Shown here: positions 24,897 to 33,763 of the stretch, one piece after another | Numbering within the stretch: position 1 is the first letter of the stretch | Layout: each line of letters begins with the position of its first letter | Assembly (NCBI GenBank): GCA_963833835.1 | Contig: CAWHZI010000017.1 | Location: 211,352 to 275,351, forward strand | Length of the DNA: 64,000 bases | From: Bog-532 sp963833835 | Lineage (GTDB): Bacteria; Actinomycetota; Actinomycetes; Streptosporangiales; Streptosporangiaceae | Reading direction: 5' to 3' | Made by a program: the position numbers and the translations under genes | Notes under the pieces: generated by a model | Databases searched by the model: none | What the model was told of the DNA's origin: nothing | The model's input: the letters and a program-made list of their open reading frames with translations, nothing else

Positions 24897-26464
24897 GCGC
24901 CACCCGCGCTGTCCGCCCAGGTGCCGTCGGCGGTATCGAAGACCGGCCCCGGCAGCTCGCCGAGCTGCTTCTTGACCACGCGCTCGGAGTCCGTGCGGGG
25001 CAGGTCACCGGCCGGCTGCCAGAACCGCGGCACCTTGAAGCTGGCCAGCCGCTCGCGGCAGTACGCGGCCAGCTCAGCCGGGCCGATCTCGGCGCTGTCG
25101 CCGGTCACGTAGTAGGCCTTGACCTCCTCGCCGCGGATCTCGTCCGGGACCGCGGTGACCGCGGCCAGCCTGATCCCCGGGTGGGCCAGCAGCACTTCCT
25201 CGACCTCGCGCGCGGCCACGTTCTCCCCGCCGCGCCGGATCATGTCCTTGATCCGGCCCGCGTGATAGACCCGGCCCTGGGCGTCCATCCGGCCGAGGTC
25301 GCCGGTGTGGAACCAGCCGTCGCGCAGCACCCGCGCGGTCGCCTCCGGGTCGCCGTCGTAACCGTCCATCATGCCCGGGCCGGCCAGCGTGATCTCCCCG
25401 GTGCGCCCGGCCGGGACCGGCTGGCCGTCGTCCCCGGCGATCTGCACCTTCCGGTAGCTGACCGGGCCGCCCAGGCATCCGGTGCCGACCAGCTCGTCGT
25501 GGTCGGCGTCGGTGACGCGCAGGTCGGCGCCGGTCTCGGTCATCCCGAAGGCCTCGTACCAGGGCACGCCCCAGCGCTCCTCCAGCGTGGCGTGCAGGGT
25601 GGGCGGGATCGCCGAGCACTGCACCACCCGGACCCGATGGCGGCGGTCCTCCGGGCTGGGCGGCATGCGCAGCAGCAGCCCCGGCATCGCGCCGAGGCAG
25701 TAGAAGTACGTCACCTGGTGCTCGCGTACCTTGGCCCAGAACGTCGACGGATGGAACCCGTCCAGGATCACCAGCTCCGCGCCGGCCAGCAGCGCGGCGG
25801 CGACGTTCCACTGCGGGTCGATGTAGCTGAACGGCTGCGCGGTCAGCATCACGTCGTCCGCGCTGAGGTAGGGAAACTCGCTGACCAGGCTCCCGCCCAG
25901 CCGGGTCCAGTACGGGTGCGGCAGCACGCAGCCCTTGGGGCGGCCGGTGGTGCCCGAGGTGAACTGGATGTTCGCCGTCCCGGACGGGTCCGGAAGCCCC
26001 AAACCGTCGGCCCGGCCCGCCCGGGCGGCATAGCCCGCGAGCTCCGTGGCCGGGACCGCCCGGCCGAGCGCGGGCAGGTCGGCCGGCAGCCGCGCCAGCA
26101 GCGGCCCGAACTGGGCGCCGTGCACGATGGCGGACACGTGGGCCTGGCGCAGCACATGCTCCGCGTCCGCGGTCTGGTACCGGACGTTGAGCGGCACCGC
26201 CGCCGCGTTCAGCAGCGACAGGGCGATCCAGGTCAGCGGGAACGCCGCCTCGTTCGACAGCAGCAGCGCCACCCGGTCACCGGCCCGGACACCCCGGGCG
26301 CTCAGCGCCTGCGCGTAGCCGGTGGTCAGGCGGTCCACGTCGGCGAAGGTCAGCGTCTCGCCGGGGTCGAACCGCCACGCCACCCGGTCGGGCCACCGCT
26401 CGGCCGCGGCCCGGACCGCACCGGCCAGTGCCGCCGGCTGGGTGCCCGGCTGCTCACCGCTCAT
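24893..26464 (-). CDS. AMP-dependent acyl-CoA synthetase/ligase
   Basis: This 523-residue ANL-family enzyme has every core motif: QFTSGTTGRPKGCVLPH, WYEAFGMTETGADLRVTD, GWFHTGDLGRMDAQGRVYHA, GRIKDMIRRGGENVA and a C-terminal DSERVVKKQL, where one Lys is the adenylation lysine. It activates a carboxylic acid to its CoA thioester. By eye it is nearest to the carnitine/crotonobetaine and short acyl ligases. Its start overlaps the hydratase stop by four bases and its stop overlaps the thioesterase start, so it is in the middle of the operon. Confidence 0.9.
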   Translation of the reverse strand: MSGEQPGTQPAALAGAVRAAAERWPDRVAWRFDPGETLTFADVDRLTTGYAQALSARGVRAGDRVALLLSNEAAFPLTWIALSLLNAAAVPLNVRYQTADAEHVLRQAHVSAIVHGAQFGPLLARLPADLPALGRAVPATELAGYAARAGRADGLGLPDPSGTANIQFTSGTTGRPKGCVLPHPYWTRLGGSLVSEFPYLSADDVMLTAQPFSYIDPQWNVAAALLAGAELVILDGFHPSTFWAKVREHQVTYFYCLGAMPGLLLRMPPSPEDRRHRVRVVQCSAIPPTLHATLEERWGVPWYEAFGMTETGADLRVTDADHDELVGTGCLGGPVSYRKVQIAGDDGQPVPAGRTGEITLAGPGMMDGYDGDPEATARVLRDGWFHTGDLGRMDAQGRVYHAGRIKDMIRRGGENVAAREVEEVLLAHPGIRLAAVTAVPDEIRGEEVKAYYVTGDSAEIGPAELAAYCRERLASFKVPRFWQPAGDLPRTDSERVVKKQLGELPGPVFDTADGTWADSAGGA

Positions 26465-27180
26465 CGCCCGCCCTCGGGGGCCACGGTCAGCGCGGCGAAG
26501 TCGACCTCGGCCGCCATCGCTTCCTCCAGCGCGCTCTCCGCGCCCCGGTCCAGGGCCTGCTTGGCCAGGGCCAGGGCCAGCGCCGGCCGGTCCCGCAGCC
26601 GGGCCGCGATCTCCGCCGCCACCTTCTCGTGCTCGCCTGCCGGAGCGACCTGGTTCACCAGTCCCAGCTCGAGCGCGCGGGCGGCGCCGAACCGCTCGCC
26701 CAGCAGCAGCAGTTCCTTGGCCCGGACCGGCCCGACCAGCAGCGGCAGCAGCCGGGAGATGCCGCCGGTCACGCTCAGGCCCACCGACACCTCGGGGAAT
26801 CCGAACTGCGCGTCCTCGGCTGCCACCACCAGGTCGCAGCCGAGCGCGAACTCACAGCCCGCCCCCAGGGCGTAGCCGTGCACGGCCGCGATGACCGGGC
26901 CGGTGAACCGGCGGATGGCCCGGGTCACGTCCTGGATCTGCTCCACCCGCAACCGGGTGGCCAGCACGTTTTCCGGTGGCAGCGGCTCCTTCAGGTCGTG
27001 CCCGGAGCAGAACGCCCGGCCCCGGCCCGCCAGCACGATCGCCCGCGCGCCGTCCTGGCCGGCCCGGACGAGCGCCGCGACCAGGCCGGCCGTGAGTTCT
27101 GGCACCACCGCGTTGAGCCGTTCCGGCCGGTTCAGGTGAATCCACGCCACCGACTCGGCCAGCTCGTAATCGACCACCAT
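26461..27180 (-). CDS. Enoyl-CoA hydratase/isomerase
   Basis: From the ATG at 27180 this is a 239-residue crotonase-fold protein. The oxyanion-hole segments are RAFCSGHDLKEP and AAVHGYALGAGCEFALGCDL. The second active-site region reads FGFPEVSVGLSVTGGISRLL, with the first catalytic Glu in FPEVS. The position of the second catalytic Glu is Thr/Gly here (VTGGISRL), so it may be an isomerase or lyase rather than a hydratase. It overlaps the ligase gene. Confidence 0.87.
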   Translation of the reverse strand: MVVDYELAESVAWIHLNRPERLNAVVPELTAGLVAALVRAGQDGARAIVLAGRGRAFCSGHDLKEPLPPENVLATRLRVEQIQDVTRAIRRFTGPVIAAVHGYALGAGCEFALGCDLVVAAEDAQFGFPEVSVGLSVTGGISRLLPLLVGPVRAKELLLLGERFGAARALELGLVNQVAPAGEHEKVAAEIAARLRDRPALALALAKQALDRGAESALEEAMAAEVDFAALTVAPEGGR

Positions 27181-27181
27181 G

Positions 27182-27889
27182 TCAGGAGCCCTTCTGGTCG
27201 TGGTCCGGTCCCGCCGCCGCAACAACCTCGTTCGCGGTGATCTCGGTCACGGCGATCTGGGGATCATCGGGGTCCAGCCGCCAGCGGTACCGGTACACCG
27301 CGGCCACGATGGCGGCCGTCCCTGGTAGCTCCGCGTCGGCGACTGCAGCGGCCATCAGCCGCATCGGCGTCCAGTGCTGGCTGCCACCGCTAACACTGTC
27401 GTCGCTAACACTGCCGTCGTCGTGCGGGTTGCCGTAACCCTGGACCGGCAGCAGGTGGCCTTCGTGCCGCTCGTAGAAGCGGATCCGCCGGTTTCTGATC
27501 TGTACCTCGGCCGGGTCGCAGCCGGGTTCGTCCGGATCCTCGACGTCCCACACCAGCAGCGGATAGCCGGCGTCGTGCAGCCAGGCCATGAGCTGGTCCC
27601 ACATGATCCCGCCCAGCCCCTGCCCGCGCTGGCCCGCCACCAGGTACCGCAGGAACATCCAGCCCGTGCCCCCGAGCGGCCGGAGCATCACGAACCCGCG
27701 CGGCTCGCCGCCCTGCATCAGCGCCAGCGCGCTCTCGTCGTCCTCGCGTCCGGAGGTAAGCGAGGCGAAGTCGGCCCGCAGGTGCGGGGCGAACCCGTCC
27801 TCGTAGATGCGGCGCACCGCGCTGACGCGCCCGGGATCGAGGTCGTCCACCGGTTCCAGCGCGTAACCCCCGTCGGTCACCGGTTCCAT
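27182..27889 (-). CDS. GNAT-family acetyltransferase, first gene of the operon
   Basis: This 235-residue protein has GNAT features: RRIYEDGFAPHLRADFASLT at the start and LRYLVAGQRGQGLGGIMWDQ as the acetyl-CoA loop, then YPLLVWDVEDPDEPG and IRFYERHEGHLLPVQGYG. A strong AAGGAG box precedes the ATG at 27889. Its stop lies one base before the hydratase start, so it leads the acyl-CoA operon, but its role in that pathway is unclear. A Ser/Asp-rich insertion (DDGSVSDDSVSGGSQ) may be a small internal duplication. Confidence 0.78.
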   Translation of the reverse strand: MEPVTDGGYALEPVDDLDPGRVSAVRRIYEDGFAPHLRADFASLTSGREDDESALALMQGGEPRGFVMLRPLGGTGWMFLRYLVAGQRGQGLGGIMWDQLMAWLHDAGYPLLVWDVEDPDEPGCDPAEVQIRNRRIRFYERHEGHLLPVQGYGNPHDDGSVSDDSVSGGSQHWTPMRLMAAAVADAELPGTAAIVAAVYRYRWRLDPDDPQIAVTEITANEVVAAAGPDHDQKGS

Positions 27890-27910
27890 CGCACTGTCTC
27901 CTTAACCCTT

Positions 27911-27955
27911 CGGACTAGCCCCATTCGGATTAGCCCCATTCGGATTAGCACTGTT
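27911..27955. repeat. Three 15-bp tandem repeats at the cobK stop
   Basis: Three 15-bp units at 27911-27925, 27926-27940 and 27941-27955 share CGGATTAGCCCCATT with small changes. The third unit contains the cobK stop codon (27945-27947) and is the most diverged. They fill the gap between cobK and the downstream GNAT gene and lie just before its ribosome-binding site. Slippage is the likely origin. Confidence 0.8.
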
Positions 27956-28676
27956 CTAGCCACGTTATTGCCTCCCCCGCTGTGGCCACGGTGGGCGCGT
28001 CCGGGGCGGGCGGCCGGTCCACCATCACCACCGGCAGGCCCAGCCGCCGGGCCGCGGTCAGCTTGGCCGAGGTGAGCGCGCCTCCACTGTCCCTGGTGAC
28101 CAGGACGTCGACCGCGTGCCGGCGCATCAGGGCCGTCTCGTTCGCGACCTCGAACGGCCCGCGGGCCGTCACGACCTGGGCTCGCGGGGGCAGCGGCGGA
28201 GCCGGAGCCCCCACCGACCGGATGAGGAACCAGCGCTGCTCGTCGGCGGCGAAGGCGGACACTTCGGTGCGGCCGACGGTGAGGAACACCCGCTGGCCCG
28301 GCAGGTCAGCGGCCGCGGCCGCCAGCGACGCCACCCGCCGCCAGTCGTCATCCGGCCTGGCGGTCCAGCCCGGGCGGCGCAACACCAGCAGCGGTACGCC
28401 CAGTCGCTGCGTGGCGGCCACCGCGGCCGCGGTCATGGCGGTGGCGAAGGGATGGGTGGCGTCGACCACCGCACCGATGCCTTCGGCCGTCAGCCAGGCC
28501 GCCAGCCCGTCCGGGCCGCCGAACCCACCGACGCGGGTCCGCCCGGCCGGCCGCGCCGGGTCGCTGGTCCGGCCGGCCAGCGAGCTGATCACCTCGGTAC
28601 CGGGCCGGTCCGCCAGGCGGGCCGCCAGGTCCCGCGCCTCACCGGTGCCACCCAGCACCAGCACACGCTTGGTCAC
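27945..28676 (-). CDS. cobK: Precorrin-6A reductase CobK
   Basis: This 243-residue enzyme of the cobalamin (vitamin B12) pathway reduces precorrin-6A to precorrin-6B with NADPH. Family features are the N-terminal VLVLGGTGEARDLAARL, then VVDATHPFATAMTAAAV, GQRVFLTVGRTEVSAFA, FLIRSVGAP and the C-terminal LVTRDSGGALTSAKLTAARR. The length is normal. It starts at a GTG 23 bp from the divergent cobF start, so the two share a promoter region. The other cobalamin genes are not in this window. Confidence 0.92.
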   Translation of the reverse strand: MTKRVLVLGGTGEARDLAARLADRPGTEVISSLAGRTSDPARPAGRTRVGGFGGPDGLAAWLTAEGIGAVVDATHPFATAMTAAAVAATQRLGVPLLVLRRPGWTARPDDDWRRVASLAAAAADLPGQRVFLTVGRTEVSAFAADEQRWFLIRSVGAPAPPLPPRAQVVTARGPFEVANETALMRRHAVDVLVTRDSGGALTSAKLTAARRLGLPVVMVDRPPAPDAPTVATAGEAITWLEQC

Positions 28677-28699
28677 GACTGCATCGTAGGGTGCGGTCC

Positions 28700-29491
28700 A
28701 TGAAGAAGATCGCGGTCATCGGCATCGGCGCGGGCGATCCCCGGCACGTCACGATGGAGGCGGTGGACGCCCTGAACGGGGCGGACGTGTTCTTCGTGCT
28801 GGACAAGGGACCGGCCAAGCAGCAACTGCTCGACGTGCGCCAGGAGATCCTCGATCGCTACGTCCGCGACCACGAGTACCGGCTGGTGCACGCGCCAGAC
28901 CCCGAACGCGACCGCACCGCGGGCGGCAACGGCGAAGCCGCGGGCGAGTATGCCGAAGCGGTGGCCGACTGGCGCCGCCGCCGGGCCGACGCCTACGAGC
29001 AACTGATCACCACTGAACTGGGCGACGACGAGACCGGGGCCTTCCTGGTCTGGGGTGATCCCGCCCTGTTCGACAGCACCCTGCCGATCCTGGCCGACGT
29101 CGCCTCCCGGGGAGTCCCCTTCGACCTCGAGGTCATCCCCGGGATCAGCAGCGTTTCCGCGCTCGCTGCCCGCCACCACATCGGGCTCAACCAGGTCGGC
29201 TCGCCGGTGACCGTGACCACGGGGCGCCGCCTGGCCGGGGAGTGGCCGCCCGGTGCCGACGACGTAGTGGTGATGCTGGATTCCCGCCAGGCCTTTGCTC
29301 AGTACGCCCGCGACGACGTCGACATCTTCTGGGGTGCCTACCTCGGCACCCCAGACGAGATCCTCATCGCGGGCCCGCTGTCACAGGTCGCCGAGCGCAT
29401 CGTGGCCGAGCGAGCCGAGCAGCGCGAGCGCAAGGGCTGGATCATGGACACCTACCTGCTGCGCCTGCCGGCGCTGGCCGGCGCTGGCTGA
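28700..29491 (+). CDS. cobF: Precorrin-6A synthase (deacetylating) CobF
   Basis: This 263-residue SAM-dependent methyltransferase of the tetrapyrrole methylase fold acts in the aerobic B12 route, methylating C1 of precorrin-5 with loss of acetate. It opens KKIAVIGIGAGDPRHVTMEA, then ADVFFVLDKGPAK, GAFLVWGDPALFDSTLPIL, EVIPGISSVSALAARHHIGL and WIMDTYLLRLPAL. CobF marks the aerobic pathway, so the organism is predicted to make cobalamin aerobically. The ATG at 28700 is preferred over the GTG three codons upstream. Confidence 0.92.
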   Translation: MKKIAVIGIGAGDPRHVTMEAVDALNGADVFFVLDKGPAKQQLLDVRQEILDRYVRDHEYRLVHAPDPERDRTAGGNGEAAGEYAEAVADWRRRRADAYEQLITTELGDDETGAFLVWGDPALFDSTLPILADVASRGVPFDLEVIPGISSVSALAARHHIGLNQVGSPVTVTTGRRLAGEWPPGADDVVVMLDSRQAFAQYARDDVDIFWGAYLGTPDEILIAGPLSQVAERIVAERAEQRERKGWIMDTYLLRLPALAGAG

Positions 29492-29650
29492 AGGACTTAA
29501 GTCACCGATTTGTTTGAGAAGCGTGGTCGTGGCAACGTAATCGGTCACTGGTGCGTCCAACTACACCGGGACAAACGAACAAATAAGCAGCGATGGCCAG
29601 ACGACGGATGGCCCGTACCTGCACCCAGGCCTGGGGGGGCTACAGAAAGT

Positions 29651-32600
29651 ATGCCGACGACCAGCAATATTGCGTGGCAAGAAGTTCCGCTTTCGTACGA
29701 ACAAGAACAATTGTGGTTTTCGCACCGTTTTATGCCGGATTCGTCCCTGGATCACGAGTGCGTGATGGTGACGGTTCCCGCCGGAAAACTGGACGCCGAG
29801 GCGCTACGGCAGAGCCTGGATGCGTTCATCGAGCGACACGAGATCTGGCGGACCACCTTTCCCCGGGCGGACGATGGAACCGGCCGCCCCGTGCAGGTGG
29901 TGCAGTCGGAGGGGCAGTTCACCTGGTCGGTCCTGGACCTGAGCGACCGGTCCAGCGCCGAGGCTCAGGCTGAGGCCCTGCGGTGCGTACAGGTGGAGGC
30001 GCAAGAGCCCTTCGACCTGGCCGGGGGACCGCTGGTGCGCGTCCTCTTGGTGCGGTTCAGCTCTGATGAGCACCGGCTGTACCTGACGCTGCACCGCATC
30101 GTCGCCGACTGGGTCTCGCTGACCGGGATCTTCCTGCCGGAACTGCAGGCCCTGTACGAAGCCAGGATGCAGCGGCACGCTGCGGATCTGCCCCAGGTGG
30201 AACGGCAGTACACGGACTACGCCTACTGGCAGCGGAATCGTCCCGACGCCGAGCGGGCGGAGCACCTGCGGTTCTGGAAGGAGTACCTGGCTGGCGCGCC
30301 TGTGACGCTGGAGCTGCGGGCGGACCACCGGCGGCCGGAGCAGCCGCAACTGCGGGGCGGGGTGCAGCCGTTCGAGCTGAGCACGCGGCTGGCGGCCGGT
30401 CTGCGCGAGCTGAGCAGGCGGGAGCAGGTGCCGCTGCGGACGACGCTGACCGCGGCCCTGGCCACGTTGCTCTACCGCTACACCGGGCAGGAGGACCTGC
30501 TCATCGGGACCATCCCGGAGCGCGGGCCTGGCCCGCTGGCCCAGCCGATGATGGGGTGCTTCCCCAACACCGTGGTGCACCGGGCGGACCTGGCCGGGGA
30601 ACCAGCCGTCCGGGAGTTGCTGCGCCGGACTCAGACCGCCAGCCAGGACATACTCCCGCATCAGAACGTGCCCTTCGACGCGGTGGTCAAGGAGCTGAAG
30701 CCCGAGCACACCCCCGGGCGCCCGCCGCTGGTCCAGGTGGCGCTGGCCGTCGCGCCTGCCGTGGCTACCGCACCCCCCTACCCGTCGGTGTCCAGCTCGG
30801 CCTGGGAGCTGACCCCCGTGGGCCTGGACGCCCCGGCGCCCAAGTTTGACCTGCTCGTAGAAGTGGAGGAGCGGGCGGAGAGCCTGGCCGGGCGGTTCGT
30901 CTTCCATCGCGGGCTGTTCGAGCCGGAGACGATCAGGCGGATGGCCGGGCACTGGCAGCTGGTGCTCGAGCAGATGGTGGCGGGACCCGAACGGCCGGTT
31001 ACTGAACTGCAACTGCTCACCAAGCCGGAGCGGGCCCAGCTGCTGGAGCAGTGGAGCGCGGGTGGTGCGGTGCCGGCCGGGCCGGACGTCGCGGAGCTGA
31101 TCGACGCGCAGGCCCAGAAGGACCCGGGCGCGGTGGCGGTGGTGTGCGGGTCCGAGCAGCTGAGTTACGGGGACCTGGACGCGCGGGCCGGCCAGCTGGC
31201 CCGGTACCTGCAGGAGCACGGGGTGGGCGCCGGCGTGGCCGTGGGCGTGTGCCTGGAGCGCTCGCCCGAGCAGGTGATCGCGCTGCTGGCCATCTTCCGG
31301 GCCGGGGGCGTGTACGTGCCGCTCGACCCGGCGGCCCCTCCGGAGCGGGTCCGTTACGTGGTGCGGGACACCGGCATGCCGCTCGTGCTGACCCAGGCCC
31401 GGCTCCGGGAACGGGTGGACGGGACCGGGACCCAGGTGGTGTGCCTGGCCGGCACCGGCACCGGCACCGAAGCGGCGGCGGCATTCGAGCCGGCCCAGGA
31501 GCAGTCGGCACTGGTCAGCCGGACGGACCAGCCGGCGTACATCATCTACACCTCGGGTTCGACCGGTCAGCCCAAGGGCGTCGTGGTCGAGCGCGGGGCG
31601 CTGTCGGCCCACTGCCGGACGATCATCAAGCTATGGGGTCTGGGCCCGCAGGATCGGGTCACGCAGTTCAGCCAGTACAGCTTCGACGCCTCGCTGGAGC
31701 AGATCCTGCCCGCGCTGGCCGCCGGAGCCCAGCTGGTCATGCGGGGCGATGAGATCTGGTCGCCGCGCCAGCTGCTCGATGAGCTCCAGACGCAGCAGGT
31801 GACGGTGATGATCCTGCCCGCGGCGTACTGGCAGCAGGCGGTGCGCGAATGGGCTCAGACGCCGGGTGCGCTGGCCGGAATGCCGCTGCGGCTGGTGGTC
31901 TCGGGCGGGGAACAGCTGAGCCGTCCGATCCTGCAGCAGTGGCCGCGACTCGGCCTGCCGCAGACCCGGCTACTGAACGTCTACGGCCCGACCGAGACCA
32001 CGATCACCGCGACCATGGCCGAGATCCGGCCGGACGATGAGTGGATCACGATCGGGCGGCCGCTGCCCGGACGGACGACCTACATCCTGGACCACCGGGG
32101 CCAGCCGGTCCCGGCCGGCGTGGTGGGGGAGCTGTTCGTGGGCGGCGGGCTGCTGGCGCGCGGTTACCTGAACCGGGCCGAGCTGACCAGCGAGCGCTTC
32201 GTGCCGGATTCCTTCGGGCCCGATTCCGCGGCGCCCGAGTCGCACGCGCGGCTGTACCGGACCGGGGACCGGGCCCGTTACCTGGCCGATGGCCGGATCG
32301 AGTACCTGGGGCGGGAGGATCAGCAGGTCAAGATCCGCGGCTACCGGATCGAGCTGGGTGAGGTGGAAGCGGCGCTGGCCCAGTACCCGGGCGTCGCCGA
32401 GGCCGTGGTGGTGGCCCGGCCGGGCAGCCGCGGGGCGGAGCTGGCCGCTTTCGTCGTGGGCCGGCCCGGGGTTCAGCTGGACCAGGCCGAGGTGCGCGGG
32501 TTCCTGCGCGACCGGCTGCCGGCCTACATGGTGCCGCCGGTGATCGAGCCGCTGGCGGACCTGCCCTGGCTGGCTTCGGGCAAGCCGGACCGGCGGCGCC

Positions 32601-33763
32601 TGATGGATACGCCGCGCGAGTCGGCGCGGACAGAAGAGGGCTACCTCGCGCCCCAGTTGCCGATCCACGAGCAGCTGGCGCAAATCTGGGAAGAGCTGCT
32701 CGACATCAGGCCCATCGGGATCAGCGACAACTTCTTCGACCTCGGCGGTCATTCGATGCTGGCGGCCCAGCTGATCGACCGGATCGACCAGCGGTACGGC
32801 AAGAAGGTGACGCTCTCGACGCTGTTCGGGAAGCCGACGATCGAGCAGCTGGCCGAAGAGCTCGAGAACCTCGGTGCGCCGGTCGACGACCAAGCCCGGC
32901 GGGTGCGACTGCGGCCGGTCCAAACGGCCGGGACCAGGCGGCCATTCTTCTTCCTGCACGGAGACTGGACCGGGGGCGCCTTCTACTGTTACGCGCTGGC
33001 TCGGGCCTGTGGACCTGAACAGCCCTTCTACGTGCTCGAGCCGTACGTGTTCAGCGACCAGGATAAGGATCCGGTGCTGGCCATGGAGGCGGTGGCCGCT
33101 GCGCACCTGGACGCGATCCGGGCCGTGCAGCCGCACGGACCCTACCGGCTGGGCGGGTTCTGCAACGGGGGGCTGCTGGCGTATGAGATGGCGCGGCAGC
33201 TGGAGCGCCACGGCGAACAGGTGGAATATCTCGGGCTGGTCAACCCGTCGCCGCCGTTCCAGAGCAGCCCGATTCAGGGCATGGCCGACGCGCTGTTCGG
33301 GATCTTGCGCGTGCCGAGGGCCACTCAGGTGACCGGCTACCTGCGGGTGCGGCACGCGCTGCGGCATGTCTACCGGCGGCTGCGGCCCGAGGGTGAGCGG
33401 GTGGAAGACTTCGGGAAGCTGCTGGTGATCGACCAGCGGCTGGCTGCGATGTTCCCCCCGGCGAACGCGCTGTACCGGGACTATGTCGGGGTCTTCAGCT
33501 GGCTGGCCGGACGTTACCGTGCGGGCCGCTACCACGGCCCCATGTCCTTCTACTGGGCGCACGAAATACTGGACGACGGCACCCGGGCCTGGCGGCCACT
33601 TCTGGCGCCTGGTGACTCGGCCAGCTACCAGGAGCACACGATCGAAGGAGCGCTCATGTCCAGCGTCACCGACCACGTCGAGGGACTGGCCCGCCTGCTG
33701 AGCGCCGACCTGGACCAGGCCGGAGCATCGGGCTCGGAACGTGCCCTGGAGGAGTCGCGGTGA
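29651..33763 (+). CDS. Single-module NRPS: degenerate C, A, T, Cys-type TE
   Basis: A 1370-residue NRPS starts at ATG 29651 (MPTTSNIAWQEVPLSYEQEQ). Condensation domain, about residues 10-430: the catalytic motif reads HRIVADW at 148-154 instead of HHxxxDG, so peptide-bond formation is doubtful. Adenylation domain, about 480-960: YIIYTSGSTGQPKG near 630, FDASLEQ, NVYGPTETT, YRTGDRARYLADG and a terminal GKPDRRRL. Carrier domain: DLGGHSMLAAQL, with the phosphopantetheine Ser near 1032. Thioesterase, about 1100-1350: GGFCNGGLLAYEMARQL, with Cys1171 at the nucleophile position, HGDWTGG as oxyanion segment and a late TDHVEGLA as candidate His. Specificity residues aligned by eye to PheA give D-A-E-I-V-G-V-I-T-K. 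The stop overlaps the monooxygenase start by four bases. Confidence 0.92.
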   Translation: MPTTSNIAWQEVPLSYEQEQLWFSHRFMPDSSLDHECVMVTVPAGKLDAEALRQSLDAFIERHEIWRTTFPRADDGTGRPVQVVQSEGQFTWSVLDLSDRSSAEAQAEALRCVQVEAQEPFDLAGGPLVRVLLVRFSSDEHRLYLTLHRIVADWVSLTGIFLPELQALYEARMQRHAADLPQVERQYTDYAYWQRNRPDAERAEHLRFWKEYLAGAPVTLELRADHRRPEQPQLRGGVQPFELSTRLAAGLRELSRREQVPLRTTLTAALATLLYRYTGQEDLLIGTIPERGPGPLAQPMMGCFPNTVVHRADLAGEPAVRELLRRTQTASQDILPHQNVPFDAVVKELKPEHTPGRPPLVQVALAVAPAVATAPPYPSVSSSAWELTPVGLDAPAPKFDLLVEVEERAESLAGRFVFHRGLFEPETIRRMAGHWQLVLEQMVAGPERPVTELQLLTKPERAQLLEQWSAGGAVPAGPDVAELIDAQAQKDPGAVAVVCGSEQLSYGDLDARAGQLARYLQEHGVGAGVAVGVCLERSPEQVIALLAIFRAGGVYVPLDPAAPPERVRYVVRDTGMPLVLTQARLRERVDGTGTQVVCLAGTGTGTEAAAAFEPAQEQSALVSRTDQPAYIIYTSGSTGQPKGVVVERGALSAHCRTIIKLWGLGPQDRVTQFSQYSFDASLEQILPALAAGAQLVMRGDEIWSPRQLLDELQTQQVTVMILPAAYWQQAVREWAQTPGALAGMPLRLVVSGGEQLSRPILQQWPRLGLPQTRLLNVYGPTETTITATMAEIRPDDEWITIGRPLPGRTTYILDHRGQPVPAGVVGELFVGGGLLARGYLNRAELTSERFVPDSFGPDSAAPESHARLYRTGDRARYLADGRIEYLGREDQQVKIRGYRIELGEVEAALAQYPGVAEAVVVARPGSRGAELAAFVVGRPGVQLDQAEVRGFLRDRLPAYMVPPVIEPLADLPWLASGKPDRRRLMDTPRESARTEEGYLAPQLPIHEQLAQIWEELLDIRPIGISDNFFDLGGHSMLAAQLIDRIDQRYGKKVTLSTLFGKPTIEQLAEELENLGAPVDDQARRVRLRPVQTAGTRRPFFFLHGDWTGGAFYCYALARACGPEQPFYVLEPYVFSDQDKDPVLAMEAVAAAHLDAIRAVQPHGPYRLGGFCNGGLLAYEMARQLERHGEQVEYLGLVNPSPPFQSSPIQGMADALFGILRVPRATQVTGYLRVRHALRHVYRRLRPEGERVEDFGKLLVIDQRLAAMFPPANALYRDYVGVFSWLAGRYRAGRYHGPMSFYWAHEILDDGTRAWRPLLAPGDSASYQEHTIEGALMSSVTDHVEGLARLLSADLDQAGASGSERALEESR

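Noticed and set aside
27945..29491. cobK and cobF as part of the NRPS locus
   Set aside because: They are clear cobalamin enzymes. They share no overlap with the NRPS genes and are separated from them by 160 bp with an A/T-rich promoter-like stretch.
29504..29545. ACCGATT/AATCGGT inverted repeat upstream of NRPS1
   Set aside because: Seven-base arms separated by 28 bases are weak evidence. It may be an operator but could easily be chance.
29804..31612. A 600-codon open frame on the minus strand inside NRPS1, and a similar one of about 800 codons inside NRPS2 (35378-37831)
   Set aside because: They mirror strongly coding plus-strand NRPS domains in G/C-rich DNA, have no recognisable motif and consist of Gln/Arg/Gly/His-rich nonsense typical of antisense shadows.
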